DNA of 52,849 nucleotides. It comes from Paenibacillus timonensis (lineage in GTDB: Bacteria; Bacillota; Bacilli; Paenibacillales; Paenibacillaceae). The notes beneath the pieces are model-generated. The model did not search any database. It was given only the letters and a program-made list of their open reading frames with translations, and was not told where the DNA came from. The translations under genes and the position numbers were made by a program. The stretch is from NCBI RefSeq assembly GCF_022427145.1, contig NZ_JAKSXN010000040.1, forward strand, positions 1-52,849. The letters are read 5' to 3'. Within the stretch, counting starts at the first letter, position 1; each line of letters begins with the position of its first letter. Shown piece after piece: positions 37,770 through 47,453 of the stretch.

Positions 37770-39212
37770 TTAGACGGACACCTTCGCCAGAGGCAACGAA
37801 GGCTCCGACTCAAAAGGGATCCGGCTTGGGACCACACCTTGGAGATCCGTTAACCCTTCGGATTCCTGGGGCGGCAGGGTCTCTTGCGATTCCATAGACG
37901 CTGAAGTCTCCTTGCCGGAAGAAGCATCGCTTTGCGATTCCACCAGGCGATCCTCAAGGGCAAAGATTTGCGTAAACAGCTCCAAGGCTTCCGTGCCTTG
38001 GCCTTCGCCGGCCAACTCCTTGATCCGGTTGATCGGGTCATGCATCATTTGGTTGAGGATGCTCTTGGTCAGGCGCCGGATCACCTTGCGTTGCCGTTCA
38101 TCCAGCTCCGGCAGCTTGTTGAAGAGACTGTCCAGCGTGCTCTCGTGGATATCGGAAGCCTTCTCCTGGAGCGCCCGAATGACCGGCTTTACGCCAAGCG
38201 TTTGCAGCCAGGTAGCAAAGGCGGCCATTTCCTCCTCGATCATCGCTTCGATCTTGACCGCTTCTGCACGGCGCATCTCCATATTACTCTCGACGATCCC
38301 TTCGAGATCGTCGATATCATACAGGAATACTTGTTCCAACTCGCCGATGGCCGGCTCGATGTCCCGCGGCACGGCGATATCAATCACAAACAACGGGCGG
38401 TCCTGCCGTCCCTTCATGCTTCGCGCGACCTGTGCCGAAGTGATGACATACCCTTCCGCGCCGGTCGAGCTGATCAGGATATCGACTTCTTCCAGACGCT
38501 CCATGGCTTCCTGCATCGTGCAAGGCACGCCTTCGCATTTCGCGGCGAGCTCCTGGGCACGGGCATACGTCCGATTGGCCACCAGCACTTCTTCCGCACC
38601 GGCGCCGCTCAAATGCTTGGCCGTCAGCTCGCTCATTTTGCCGGCGCCAAGAATCAGCACGCGTTTTCCTTCAAAGCTGCCGAATATCCGTTTGCCCAGC
38701 TCGACGGCCGCATAGCTGACCGAAACGGCGCTTTCGCCGATCGCCGTCTCGGAATGGGCCCGTTTGCCCAGCGTTACCGCTTGCTTGAACAGCATATTAA
38801 ACCACGTTCCGGTGCCTTTCTCGCTTTGCGACACCAAGAACGCATTTTTGACCTGGCCGAGGATTTGCGTTTCCCCCAGCACCATGGAATCCAAACCGCA
38901 AGCGACGCGGAACAGATGGCGAATGGCTTGTTCATCTTCATACATATATAAATGGCGGGTAAATTCTTCGCGCGCAACCCCGAACCAACGTTCCATGAAG
39001 CTGCGGATGAATGACCCGCACATCTGCAGACGATCGACCACGACGTAAATTTCCGTACGATTGCAGGTGGCGATAATCACGCCTTCCAATACACTCTTGG
39101 TGCGTAAAAGCTCCTGCAGCGCTTGCGGCATGTCCTTATCCGCAAAAGAGAAACGTTCCCTGACTTCCACAGGCGCCGTCCGATAGTTTAACCCAACTAC
39201 GACGATGTGCAT
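37770..39212 (-). CDS. hemA: glutamyl-tRNA reductase
   Basis: This 480-residue NADPH enzyme reduces glutamyl-tRNA to glutamate-1-semialdehyde and starts heme synthesis. It has the nucleophile C50 in IIATCNRTEIY, the VLGETQILGQVK active-site block, the Rossmann motif VLILGAGKMSELTAKHL and a C-terminal dimerisation helix. A Ser/Glu/Pro-rich tail of about 55 residues follows the family core and is not needed for the fold. ATG start with AGGTGAAC upstream. First gene of the heme block. Confidence 0.96.
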   Translation of the reverse strand: MHIVVVGLNYRTAPVEVRERFSFADKDMPQALQELLRTKSVLEGVIIATCNRTEIYVVVDRLQMCGSFIRSFMERWFGVAREEFTRHLYMYEDEQAIRHLFRVACGLDSMVLGETQILGQVKNAFLVSQSEKGTGTWFNMLFKQAVTLGKRAHSETAIGESAVSVSYAAVELGKRIFGSFEGKRVLILGAGKMSELTAKHLSGAGAEEVLVANRTYARAQELAAKCEGVPCTMQEAMERLEEVDILISSTGAEGYVITSAQVARSMKGRQDRPLFVIDIAVPRDIEPAIGELEQVFLYDIDDLEGIVESNMEMRRAEAVKIEAMIEEEMAAFATWLQTLGVKPVIRALQEKASDIHESTLDSLFNKLPELDERQRKVIRRLTKSILNQMMHDPINRIKELAGEGQGTEALELFTQIFALEDRLVESQSDASSGKETSASMESQETLPPQESEGLTDLQGVVPSRIPFESEPSLPLAKVSV

Positions 39213-39271
39213 TGCAAGTTCACCTGCCTTGAATAGATGTCGATAACATTCATCGAAAACAAACTATGTTA

Positions 39272-39280
39272 ATTATATCA
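39272..39280 (-). promoter_or_regulatory. extended -10 promoter of hemA
   Basis: The minus strand reads TGATATAAT, a perfect TATAAT with TGn, about 60 bases upstream of hemA. No clear -35. Confidence 0.6.
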
Positions 39281-39348
39281 CAGTAGTCCCAGGCACCCCG
39301 GCGATTTGTATGAGTTTTTTATGAATTATTTATGAAATTCATACCGCC

Positions 39349-39380
39349 AAAACAAATAACCATGGAAGCTCCATGGTTAT
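39349..39380 (-). terminator. intrinsic terminator after speD
   Basis: ATAACCATGG (39356-39365) and CCATGGTTAT (39371-39380) form a perfect ten-pair stem with an AAGCT loop, followed on the minus strand by TTGTTTTGG. Confidence 0.85.
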
Positions 39381-39418
39381 CCTATTTTCCCCAATTTATC
39401 AAAAAAACTAACCTCTAT

Positions 39419-39817
39419 TTAGACGAATTCGGCTCGATTCGAACCCGGCTCGGCGATTTCCAGCTCGCCCAACCCCCGAATCAGCTTCTTCGCGTACGTT
39501 TTCTCCGGATTCAAGACGGACACCAGGTAATCGATCGCCAGCTGCGGATCTACCATTTCCCCGCAGGTGTAGCAATCAATGGCGGCAAACCCTCTCTCAG
39601 GATACGTGTGGATCGAGAGGTGGCTTTCCGACAACATCACAAGCACGGTGGCTCCCTGCGGTTCGAATTGTCTGGACTGAATGGACAGAATGGTGGCGCC
39701 GCAAGCTTCCGCCGCTTCCACCAAGTGGGCTTCCAACAACCCTGCGTTGTTCAGCACCTCATAGTCGACTCCCCAAGCATCAACCGCAACGTGTCTTCCG
39801 AAAGTTGAATATTCCAT
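39419..39817 (-). CDS. speD: S-adenosylmethionine decarboxylase proenzyme
   Basis: This 132-residue class 1b proenzyme makes decarboxylated SAM for spermidine synthesis. It self-cleaves between E64 and S65 in LSESHLSIHTYPE to create the pyruvoyl group. The processing and catalytic residues H70 and the cysteines of DCYTCGEM are present. ATG start with GGGGGAGCC upstream; an ATG nine codons earlier has no such site. It is flanked by its own promoter and terminator, so probably monocistronic. Confidence 0.95.
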   Translation of the reverse strand: MEYSTFGRHVAVDAWGVDYEVLNNAGLLEAHLVEAAEACGATILSIQSRQFEPQGATVLVMLSESHLSIHTYPERGFAAIDCYTCGEMVDPQLAIDYLVSVLNPEKTYAKKLIRGLGELEIAEPGSNRAEFV

Positions 39818-39965
39818 CTTCCGGCTCCCCCTTCCTAGGAACAAAATGTTTGAAAAAATTTCATCCGCTAGGACCTACGTCATTCACTTCCCGAGGGAAA
39901 AATCTCTCGCAACATCTCCATGTCCTGAGTGAATCCTGGTTCCTATATTCTTTTCAACGAGAATA

Positions 39966-39994
39966 AAAATAACATCTCTTGGGGACAAATGCAA
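39966..39994 (-). promoter_or_regulatory. probable sigma-A promoter of speD
   Basis: TTGCAT (39989-39994) and TATTTT (39966-39971) on the minus strand are 17 bases apart. Confidence 0.5.
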
Positions 39995-40042
39995 CTTATT
40001 TTTTCTGGCGAAAATGCCGCTTTCGCCCGCGATGCTCCAACT

Positions 40043-40069
40043 AAAAAACCACCCTGATATCAGGGTAGT
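40043..40069 (-). terminator. terminator after the conserved hypothetical gene
   Basis: ACCACCCTGAT and ATCAGGGTAGT form a near-perfect palindromic stem (40048-40069), followed on the minus strand by TTTTTT. Confidence 0.8.
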
Positions 40070-40137
40070 TTACACTAGTACATTATGTTGGCGCCCTCAC
40101 CCTGGTGACTTCTCATCAAGGGGGCCAAGTTTATTTT

Positions 40138-40722
40138 TTAAGCCTCCAGGACGAACAATCTCCGCGAGCAATGCCGCAGTTCATCATCGATACGGTCTAC
40201 GTCCGCTTCTCCGGCGATAAACCGCTTATCAAGCAGCGCATTAATGTCCTTGCGGATGCGGGCGATTTCCAGCTCGACATCGTTATTCCGATAGATCTGC
40301 TGCAATTCTGCAGCCGCATCTTTGTATTCGAACACCAGTTTGTAGGATTCCCGGGAATATTCGACGATTTTGCGAACCCGGCCTTCCTGATAATAATACA
40401 TCATCATGAATCCGTTATAAATTCGGGTGACCATGCCGGAGCCTTTAAACGCCGCGAACAACAGTCTCATTACGTTCGTTAAATGGGGTTTTTCCAAGCG
40501 GAAAGACATTTCGCAGACATAATATCCGTCAACACGTTCAAATGGCAGATGCACTTCTTCTCCGCCGTCATCCTCCAGCACGACCTCCTGCCCGCCGTTA
40601 TCCAACACCTTGACCCGTTGGCGAACGTGAGGATCGTATACTTTGTGAACAAACTGCGACATCTGGACTTCCGTTAAACGCATACTGGCATTGACATACT
40701 CTGTGGCTAACCGCTGAGCCAT
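40138..40722 (-). CDS. conserved protein of unknown function (194 residues)
   Basis: I do not recognise the family. The protein is soluble with no signal peptide, membrane segment or cysteine pair; only one cysteine pair-like position (C70, C185) is visible, far apart. It opens with a helical segment, then a beta-rich part containing VLEDDGGEEVHLPFERVDGYYVCEMSFRLEKPHL and a conspicuous GFMMMYYYQEGRVRKIVEYS stretch. The C-terminal 60 residues are charged and probably helical. The ATG has GAGGAGATTTG directly upstream, codon use matches the neighbours and a terminator follows, so it is a real gene. A TATAAT lies at 40758-40763. It may be a ysxC-neighbour specific to this lineage. Confidence 0.8.
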   Translation of the reverse strand: MAQRLATEYVNASMRLTEVQMSQFVHKVYDPHVRQRVKVLDNGGQEVVLEDDGGEEVHLPFERVDGYYVCEMSFRLEKPHLTNVMRLLFAAFKGSGMVTRIYNGFMMMYYYQEGRVRKIVEYSRESYKLVFEYKDAAAELQQIYRNNDVELEIARIRKDINALLDKRFIAGEADVDRIDDELRHCSRRLFVLEA

Positions 40723-40821
40723 ACAAATCTCCTCAATTCTTAAATCGCTTTATCATAATTATACACTACGATTCCAGCCGTACGCTCAGCAGCCAAAACG
40801 TGAATTCTTGCCATTTTCCAG

Positions 40822-40845
40822 AAAAAACGGCATTAAGCCGTTTTT
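40822..40845 (-). terminator. terminator after ysxC
   Basis: AAAAACGGC, loop ATTAA, GCCGTTTTT: a symmetric hairpin with A and T runs on both sides, able to act on either strand, 75 bases past the ysxC stop. Confidence 0.8.
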
Positions 40846-40919
40846 AACCTCGACAATCCCGCTGCATGCTCACTTTCCTGCTGAAACTGCTCCGAATCCC
40901 TTCGGCATCCACTGAATTC

Positions 40920-41564
40920 TTAACTTTTTCCATTTTCGCCTTCGCCGGCGTCCGGACTGATGGCCTCCGTTTCTTCCGCAAGCTCGGCATAACGCGCGAT
41001 TTGGGCCCATAGCTCGTCCTTGCCGATCCCCTCTTCCGCGGAAAAAAGGATCAGCGGATCGCCCGCCCGCAGCACCAGCGCTTCTTTGATGATTTTCAGA
41101 TGCTTCTGCCAGCGCGACTTCGGAATCTTGTCGGCCTTGGTGGCAACGACGCAGACCGGCAGCTCGTAAGCCTTCAGCCAGTCGTACATCAGCTCGTCAT
41201 CCTTGGTCGGGGGATGCCGGAGATCGATGATCTGCAAAACCAGCTTGAGCGTTTCCCGCTCCAGCAAGTATTTCTCGATCATTTTGCCCCAGACCTCGCG
41301 CTGCGACTTGGATACTTTGGCGTACCCGTATCCGGGCACGTCTACGAAATACACCCGGTCATTGATCCGGTAATAGTTGAGATGCTGGGTTTTCCCGGGG
41401 GTTGAACTGGTGCGCGCTAAGTTTTTGCGGTTAATCATTCGGTTGATCAGCGACGATTTGCCCACATTGGAACGCCCTGCCAGAGCAATCTCCGGCAAGG
41501 CGTCCTCAGGATATTGATTGGGGCCGACGGCGCTGATGATAAATTCAGCCTTGGTTACCTTCAT
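40920..41564 (-). CDS. ysxC: ribosome biogenesis GTPase YsxC/EngB
   Basis: This 214-residue essential GTPase acts in 50S assembly. It has G1 [10 protein letters not shown] at residues 30-39, a switch region [10 protein letters not shown]3 [11 protein letters not shown] and G4 TKADK. ATG start with GAGAGGAATTG upstream. A GC-rich hairpin (around 41582-41605) sits in the 50-base gap from lonA just before the ribosome-binding site. The lonA-ysxC adjacency is the same as in Bacillus. Confidence 0.97.
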   Translation of the reverse strand: MKVTKAEFIISAVGPNQYPEDALPEIALAGRSNVGKSSLINRMINRKNLARTSSTPGKTQHLNYYRINDRVYFVDVPGYGYAKVSKSQREVWGKMIEKYLLERETLKLVLQIIDLRHPPTKDDELMYDWLKAYELPVCVVATKADKIPKSRWQKHLKIIKEALVLRAGDPLILFSAEEGIGKDELWAQIARYAELAEETEAISPDAGEGENGKS

Positions 41565-41614
41565 CGTTCAATTCCTCTCTTGGGGCGGCGCCGGTGAGCG
41601 CCGCGCCTTTCATG

Positions 41615-43951
41615 CTAATGCACTTCGGGATGCTCCACGAGCGCATGCTCGAGCACTTGGTCCATGTGGGACACCGGCACGAATTCCAGGTCCTCCTTGA
41701 CGCTGTCCGGAATGTCGCGCAGATCGCGCTCGTTGTCCTTCGGCATCAAGACTTTGCGGTAGCCCGCCCGATGTGCGGCAAGCGACTTCTCCTTCAGTCC
41801 GCCGATCGGCAGCACGCGCCCGCGCAGCGTAATCTCGCCGGTCATGGCGACGTCCTTGGAGACGTGGCGATTCGTCAAAGCCGAGATCAGCGCGGTAGCG
41901 ATCGTAATGCCCGCCGACGGGCCGTCCTTCGGAATCGCTCCTTCAGGGATGTGGATATGAATATCGTTCTTCTCGTGAAAATCCAGCGGGATCCCGAGCT
42001 CCGCCGCTTTGGAGCGGGTATAGCTGAAGGCGGCCTGCGCCGATTCCTTCATGACGTCGCCCAGTTTACCCGTCAGCGTCAGCTTCCCGGCTCCCGGCAC
42101 TACCGTCACTTCGATCACCAGCGTCTCTCCGCCGACCTCCGTCCAGGCCAGCCCGGTTACCGTACCGATCTGATCCTCCAGCTCAGCCATGCCGTAACGG
42201 AATTTCGCTGCGCCGAGATAATCCTTCAGCGAGTCCGGCGTAATGGCGATTTGCTCCTTGTCAGCGGACACGATCTGCTTCGCGGCTTTCCGACATAGCG
42301 CAGCGACTTGCTGCTCCAAATTCCGAACGCCGGATTCACGGGTATATTCGCGGATCACTTTCAGCAGCACGTCTTCGCCGATCTCGAGCTGCTCCGGTTC
42401 CAGCCCGTGCTCGCGTTTTTGCTTTGGAAGCAAGTAACGGTTAGCGATTTGCAGCTTCTCCAGCTCCGTGTAACCGGGGATAAACAACGTCTCCATCCGG
42501 TCTAGCAGCGGCCGCGGAATGTTGTGCACCGCGTTGGCGGTCGTAATAAACATCACGTTCGATAGATCAAACGGAACCTCGATAAAATGATCCGAGAACG
42601 TGTTGTTCTGCTCCGGATCCAGCACTTCCAGCAGTGCCGAGGAAGGATCGCCGCGGAAATCCGAAGCCATCTTGTCGATTTCGTCCAGCAGGAACACCGG
42701 ATTCAGGGTGCCTGCCGTTTTCATGCCTTGAATGACCCGTCCCGGCATGGCTCCGACATAAGTGCGGCGATGTCCCCGAATCTCCGCTTCGTCCCGCACG
42801 CCGCCCAGCGAGATGCGAACGAACTCACGCCCCAACGAACGGGCGATCGAGCGGGCCAGCGAGGTCTTTCCGACCCCCGGCGGTCCAACCAGGCAAAGAA
42901 TCGGCCCTTTCAGTTTTTTGACCAGCTTCTGCACGGCCAAATATTCCAGCACCCGTTCCTTCGGCTTATCCAAGCCGTAGTGGTCTTCGTTCAGCACCTG
43001 CTCTGCCTTGGCAAGATCAAGGTCGTCTTCGGTTTTGTTGCTCCACGGCAAGCTCAGCAACCAATCCACGTAATTGCGGATAACGCCGCCTTCCGCCGAG
43101 CTGGCCGGCATTTTCTCCAGACGGTCGATTTCCTTCTCGACCTTCTCCCGAACGTTATCCGGCAGCCCCTTCTCTTCGAGCTGGGCCCGCAACTCTTCCG
43201 CTTCGCCGGCCCGCCCTTCCTTCTCGCCAAGCTCCTTCTGGATCGCTTTCATTTGCTCGCGCAAATAATATTCCTTCTGCGTCTTCTCCATCTGTTTCTT
43301 GACGCGTTGGTTGATTTTGCGTTCCAGTTCCAGCACTTCGCGCTCGTTATTCAAGATGTCGAGCAGCTTCTCCAGCCGCTTGCGAACATCGATCGTCTCC
43401 AGGATTTCCTGCTTATCTTTGATTTTTAAAGACAAATGGCTGGTGATCACGTCGGCTAAGCGCCCGGCTTCTTCAATGTCCGATACCGCCGCCAGCGTCT
43501 CCGGCGTGACCTTCTTGGATAAATTGATATAATGTTCGAATTGGGTTAACACCGTGCGCATCAGCGCGTCGACTTCCGGATCGACCGTCTCTTCCTCCGG
43601 GCGTTCTTTGGCCATAACCTCATAATATTCGTCATTATCCAAATATTCGATAATTTCTGCGCGTTCCATGCCTTCCACTAGCACGCGGATGGTGCCGTTG
43701 GGCAATTTCAGCATCTGGCGCACCTTCGCGACGGTGCCGATGCGAAAGATATCTTCCTGGGTCGGTTCTTCTATGTTCACTTCCGATTGAGAACAGAGGA
43801 GAATCAGGTTATCTTCGACCATGGCTTTTTCCAGCGCCTTCACGGATTTCTCCCGCCCTACGTCCAAGTGAAGCACCATGCTTGGATAGACGAGAAGACC
43901 GCGCAGCGGCAGCAGCGGGAAACGCCGGCCTTTGGATTTATGGGGTCCCAT
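41615..43951 (-). CDS. lonA: ATP-dependent protease LonA
   Basis: This 778-residue soluble Lon has an N-terminal substrate-binding domain ([25 protein letters not shown]), a coiled-coil middle, an AAA+ module ([23 protein letters not shown]) and a C-terminal Ser-Lys protease domain with S679 in PKDGPSAG and K722 in GGLKEKS. It degrades damaged and regulatory proteins. ATG with GGAGGTG upstream. Confidence 0.97.
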   Translation of the reverse strand: MGPHKSKGRRFPLLPLRGLLVYPSMVLHLDVGREKSVKALEKAMVEDNLILLCSQSEVNIEEPTQEDIFRIGTVAKVRQMLKLPNGTIRVLVEGMERAEIIEYLDNDEYYEVMAKERPEEETVDPEVDALMRTVLTQFEHYINLSKKVTPETLAAVSDIEEAGRLADVITSHLSLKIKDKQEILETIDVRKRLEKLLDILNNEREVLELERKINQRVKKQMEKTQKEYYLREQMKAIQKELGEKEGRAGEAEELRAQLEEKGLPDNVREKVEKEIDRLEKMPASSAEGGVIRNYVDWLLSLPWSNKTEDDLDLAKAEQVLNEDHYGLDKPKERVLEYLAVQKLVKKLKGPILCLVGPPGVGKTSLARSIARSLGREFVRISLGGVRDEAEIRGHRRTYVGAMPGRVIQGMKTAGTLNPVFLLDEIDKMASDFRGDPSSALLEVLDPEQNNTFSDHFIEVPFDLSNVMFITTANAVHNIPRPLLDRMETLFIPGYTELEKLQIANRYLLPKQKREHGLEPEQLEIGEDVLLKVIREYTRESGVRNLEQQVAALCRKAAKQIVSADKEQIAITPDSLKDYLGAAKFRYGMAELEDQIGTVTGLAWTEVGGETLVIEVTVVPGAGKLTLTGKLGDVMKESAQAAFSYTRSKAAELGIPLDFHEKNDIHIHIPEGAIPKDGPSAGITIATALISALTNRHVSKDVAMTGEITLRGRVLPIGGLKEKSLAAHRAGYRKVLMPKDNERDLRDIPDSVKEDLEFVPVSHMDQVLEHALVEHPEVH

Positions 43952-43992
43952 CGCTTATGCACCTCCAAACGTTCTCTGTTGATATCATTGCT

Positions 43993-44022
43993 ATTTTAGC
44001 AAAAGTTACATAAAAACACCAA
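43993..44022 (-). promoter_or_regulatory. possible promoter of lonA-ysxC
   Basis: TTGGTG (44017-44022), 18 bases, then TAAAAT (43993-43998) on the minus strand, with a TGC extension before the -10. Confidence 0.5.
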
Positions 44023-44099
44023 CGAGGAGCGGCCGCTTCAGGCAGCCGCCCCCCGCAAAGCAAACGGGCTGGACGTTGGGGGATCCCTTTCTTGCCCGG

Positions 44100-45818
44100 T
44101 TACATCGTCCCCCCCTGCGATGGGGACTCCGCGTGCAGGAAAGGCGCAGGAGCGGTTGCCGGAGCGAACAATTCGCCGCCGGCCGGCAGCTCCAGGTTCT
44201 TCTCGGCTTCGGGACCAAAGACGTGGCGGAACACTTCCGCCAAGGTCTCGACGGCAATCACCCGAAGTCCCTCCAAGCCTTCGAACAACGTTTGCCAGTT
44301 GTCCTTCGGAATCAGGACCGTCGTCGCGCCTGCCTGGAACGCCGCCTCCACTTTGGCCACGACGCCGCCGACCGGCTTGACTTTGCCGTGGATCCCCAAC
44401 TCGCCGGTCATGGCGATCTGATGGTTCACCGGTACTTGCTTGATCGCCGACGCGATGGCAGTGGCGATCGCTAACCCGGCGGACGGACCGTCGATCGGGG
44501 TTCCGCCCGGGAAGTTGATATGAAGGTGGTAATTCGCCGGATTCAGGCCGATCCGCTGCAGGACGGTCAGGACGTTCTCCACCGATCCTTTAGCCATGCT
44601 CTTGCGGCGCAACGTACGGCTGCCTCCGCCGATTTCTTCTTCGTCCACTACGCCGGTAATGTTATAGGATCCTTTGCCTTTCTCGGCTGGAACGGCCGTT
44701 GCCTCAATCTCCAGCAACGTGCCCATGTTCGCGCCGTACACGGCCAAGCCGTTGACGAAGCCTACCGCAGGCTGAGCCGGAATTTTGCGGTCCGGGCGCG
44801 GCGCAAGCTGGCTGCTTGTCGCCACCCATTCCAGGTCCGACGCCAGCAGATGGTCGCGTTTCTCGGTGAGGGCAAGACCGGCGGCCAATTGCACCATATT
44901 GACGGCTTCGCGGCCGTTAGTCGCGTATTTCTTGATGACCTCCACCGCTTCCGGACAAGGCTGGAAGCCGATTCGCTTCACCGCATCCTCGGCGATTTGG
45001 GAAATTTCCTCCGGCAGCAGCGGACGGAAATAAATCTCCATGCACCGCGAGCGCAAGGCGGCCGGAATCTCTTGAGGCGACCGGGTTGTCGCCCCAACCA
45101 AGCGGAAATCCGCTGGCAGGCCGTTTTGGAAAATGTCGTGGATATACGCTGGCGTATTTGCGTCTTCGGAGTTATAATACGCACTCTCCAGATAAACCTT
45201 GCGATCCTCCAAGACCTTCAACAGTTTATTCATTTGGATCGAATGCAATTCGCCGATTTCATCGATAAACAAAATTCCACCATGGGCCTTCGTGACGGCG
45301 CCGGGCTTCGGCTGGGGAATGCCGGCAACGCCCATAGCCCCTGCCCCCTGGTAAATCGGATCGTGCACCGAACCGATCAGCGGGTCGGCGATGCCCCGCT
45401 CGTCGAAACGGGCGATGGTCGCGTCGATTTCAATGAATTTGGCATCGGTTTTAAACGGGGATACCGGGTTTTTCTTGGCTTCCTCCATTACGACGCGTGC
45501 CGCGGCCGTTTTGCCTACGCCCGGCGGCCCGTAAATGATCACGTGCTGCGGGTTGGCGCTGCAAAGCGCTGCTTTGAGCGCACGCAATCCGTCCTTTTGT
45601 CCGACGATATCGTTCATCGAGGCCGGACGGGTACGCTCCGCAAGCGGCTTGGTGAGCGAGACGGCCCGCAGCTTGCGCAGCTTCTCCATTTCCTTGCGCG
45701 ATTCCCGGTCCACCGCCAGACGGTTTCCTTTTTGACTGCGCAGCTGATTCCAGAAATAAAGCCCAATGACCACGGCAAAGAACATTTGGACCGCCATCAG
45801 GATAACATTCAAATCCAT
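44100..45818 (-). CDS. lonB: LonB, membrane-anchored forespore Lon protease
   Basis: The 572-residue protein starts with one membrane segment (LMAVQMFFAVVIGLYFW, about residues 7-23). An AAA+ domain follows ([26 protein letters not shown]), then a Lon-type Ser-Lys protease domain (PIDGPSAGLAIATAI; lysine in GGVVAKVEAAFQAG). It lacks the long N-terminal domain of LonA, as in Bacillus LonB, which localises to the forespore and limits sigma-G and sigma-H type factors. ATG with GGGAGGCG upstream; earlier in-frame codons overlap the promoter. Confidence 0.93.
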   Translation of the reverse strand: MDLNVILMAVQMFFAVVIGLYFWNQLRSQKGNRLAVDRESRKEMEKLRKLRAVSLTKPLAERTRPASMNDIVGQKDGLRALKAALCSANPQHVIIYGPPGVGKTAAARVVMEEAKKNPVSPFKTDAKFIEIDATIARFDERGIADPLIGSVHDPIYQGAGAMGVAGIPQPKPGAVTKAHGGILFIDEIGELHSIQMNKLLKVLEDRKVYLESAYYNSEDANTPAYIHDIFQNGLPADFRLVGATTRSPQEIPAALRSRCMEIYFRPLLPEEISQIAEDAVKRIGFQPCPEAVEVIKKYATNGREAVNMVQLAAGLALTEKRDHLLASDLEWVATSSQLAPRPDRKIPAQPAVGFVNGLAVYGANMGTLLEIEATAVPAEKGKGSYNITGVVDEEEIGGGSRTLRRKSMAKGSVENVLTVLQRIGLNPANYHLHINFPGGTPIDGPSAGLAIATAIASAIKQVPVNHQIAMTGELGIHGKVKPVGGVVAKVEAAFQAGATTVLIPKDNWQTLFEGLEGLRVIAVETLAEVFRHVFGPEAEKNLELPAGGELFAPATAPAPFLHAESPSQGGTM

Positions 45819-45865
45819 ACGCGTTACGCCTCCCACACTTAGACTACTCTTTGACTGATACTTGG

Positions 45866-45895
45866 TAGTATAGCCTTTTCGCTCCAACGTAAAAC
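45866..45895 (-). promoter_or_regulatory. sigma-F-like promoter of lonB
   Basis: The minus strand -10 region GGCTATACTA (45866-45875) matches the sigma-F pattern GGNNANANTR at every fixed base. Fifteen bases upstream GTTTT is only a partial match to GYATA. B. subtilis lonB is a sigma-F gene. A sigma-A reading (TTTACG, TATACT) has too short a spacer. Confidence 0.45.
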
Positions 45896-45913
45896 AAAGA
45901 GTTTTGAGAGGTA

Positions 45914-46080
45914 GTTCAAAAAGTCATCTTTTGATCACGAAGCAGGTCATGAAGCGGATTCGACGTCGAATCTTGAATTCAGCCGGGCCTTCCGTTGCTC
46001 ACGTAGGCTTACCTACGCTGCGCTACTCAGTCCCTAGCTTCATCCAACCTTCTCGGTGCTGAAAAGCCGACTTTTTGAAC
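45914..46080. repeat. MITE-like intergenic repeat, copy B (complete)
   Basis: The 167-bp element is bounded by perfect 12-bp inverted repeats GTTCAAAAAGTC (45914-45925) and GACTTTTTGAAC (46069-46080). Inside are the palindrome GATTCGACGTCGAATC and the hairpin CGTAGG-CTTA-CCTACG, both corresponding to weaker or altered palindromes in copy A. It has no coding capacity. No clear target duplication is visible. Confidence 0.8.
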
Positions 46081-46254
46081 ATATACTTAAAGTACGGCTG
46101 TACGGCAACACCGAGAAACGTTTAGGCTTCTGATCTCTGTTGCCGCCAGGTTATTTGATCAGCTCAATTCGGAAAGGTAATAACCCGCCGGCAAGGGGCA
46201 ACAGCTACCGCTTCATCAGCTCCAAACTTCCTCTCCGTTAAAAAGGGAAACGCC

Positions 46255-46296
46255 AAAAAAAGCCGCAACCTGCTCTGAAAGGCAGTTTGCGGCTTT
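46255..46296 (-). terminator. intrinsic terminator after ispG
   Basis: AGCCGCAA (46261-46268) pairs with TTGCGGCT (46287-46294), with an inner CTGC/GCAG pair. Seven T follow on the minus strand. Confidence 0.88.
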
Positions 46297-46309
46297 GGTT
46301 AAAATCTCA

Positions 46310-47431
46310 TTATGCTTTCGCGTGGGCACGGTGTTCCTTGCGTCCCGGAATTTCTCCGGTCGCTTCGTATACCTCCACGATATGGTCAATCTCTTTCTTC
46401 AATTCGTTCAGCAGCTCGGCTTCCGGCACTTTGCGAATCATCTCCCCATAACGGAACAGCAGACCTTCCCCGCGGGCACCGGCGATCCCGATGTCGGCTT
46501 CGCGCGCTTCCCCGGGGCCGTTGACGGCGCAACCGAGCACAGACACCTTAATCGGCACCTTCAGGTTCGAGATGTAGGCTTCCACCTCGTTGGCGATGGA
46601 GAACAGGTCGATATCCAGCCGACCGCAGGTTGGGCAGGAGACAAGGGTCGCTGCGTTGGTGATCAAGCCAAACGTCTTCAACAGCTCGCGCGCCACTTTC
46701 ACTTCCTCAACCGGATCCGCGCTCAGCGAAATACGAACCGTCGAACCGATGCCCATCGACAAGAGGGCTCCGATGCCGGCCGCGCTCTTGACCGTGCCGG
46801 AGAACAAGGTTCCGGCTTCCGTAATTCCCAAATGCAGAGGATATGGAATGACCTCCGCCGCTTTGGTGTAGGCCGCGATCGCCATCGGAACGTCCGATGC
46901 CTTCAGCGACACGATGATGTCATGGAAGTCGAGCTCCTCCAAAATGCCGATATGGAACAAGGCGCTTTCCACCATCGCTTCCGGCGTCGGATAACCGTAT
47001 TTCTCCAGCAAATGATTCTCCAACGATCCGGCGTTCACGCCGATACGAATCGGGATGCCGCGTTCCTTACACGCTTTAACAACCGCTTCAACCTTCTCGC
47101 GGCGACCGATATTGCCAGGATTAATCCGGACTTTGTCGATGCCGTTTTCGATCGCGAGCAGCGCCAGCTTGTAATTGAAGTGAATGTCGGCGACCAGCGG
47201 GATGTGAATCCGTTTCTTGATTTCCTTGATCGCCGCAGCCGCTTCCTCGTTGTTCACCGTCACGCGTACCAGTTGGCAACCCGCTTCCTCCAACCGGAGG
47301 ATCTCGGCGACCGTCGCTTCGACGTCTGCCGTTTTCGTCGTACACATGCTTTGGATGATGACTTCGTTGCTTCCGCCGATCGTCAGATTCCCGACTTTGA
47401 CCGGCCGCGTATCTTGTCTCAAGAATGTCAT
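46310..47431 (-). CDS. ispG: 4-hydroxy-3-methylbut-2-en-1-yl diphosphate synthase
   Basis: This 373-residue iron-sulfur enzyme makes HMBPP in the MEP isoprenoid pathway. It has an N-terminal TIM-barrel part (RINPGNIGR) and C-terminal [4Fe-4S] ligands C266 and C269 (LVSCPTCGR), C301 ([12 protein letters not shown]) and E308. ATG with GGGAGAG upstream. It lies between clpX and lonB, and may depend on its own promoter or on clpX read-through. Confidence 0.96.
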   Translation of the reverse strand: MTFLRQDTRPVKVGNLTIGGSNEVIIQSMCTTKTADVEATVAEILRLEEAGCQLVRVTVNNEEAAAAIKEIKKRIHIPLVADIHFNYKLALLAIENGIDKVRINPGNIGRREKVEAVVKACKERGIPIRIGVNAGSLENHLLEKYGYPTPEAMVESALFHIGILEELDFHDIIVSLKASDVPMAIAAYTKAAEVIPYPLHLGITEAGTLFSGTVKSAAGIGALLSMGIGSTVRISLSADPVEEVKVARELLKTFGLITNAATLVSCPTCGRLDIDLFSIANEVEAYISNLKVPIKVSVLGCAVNGPGEAREADIGIAGARGEGLLFRYGEMIRKVPEAELLNELKKEIDHIVEVYEATGEIPGRKEHRAHAKA

Positions 47432-47453
47432 GTCTGGTCTCTCCCATAACGAT

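Larger units (their letters stand above)
39818..40137. other. speD upstream region, 320 bases without a gene
   Basis: The stretch holds the speD promoter and a leader of about 145 bases on the left, and the terminator of the downstream-pointing hypothetical gene at 40043-40069 on the right. I see no open frame or named riboswitch. The long AT-rich leader could be regulatory. Confidence 0.6.
45819..46309. other. lonB-ispG intergenic region, 491 bases without a gene
   Basis: It holds the lonB promoter (45866-45895), MITE-like copy B (45914-46080), about 170 bases with nothing I recognise, and the ispG terminator (46255-46296). No open frame here is credible. Confidence 0.7.
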
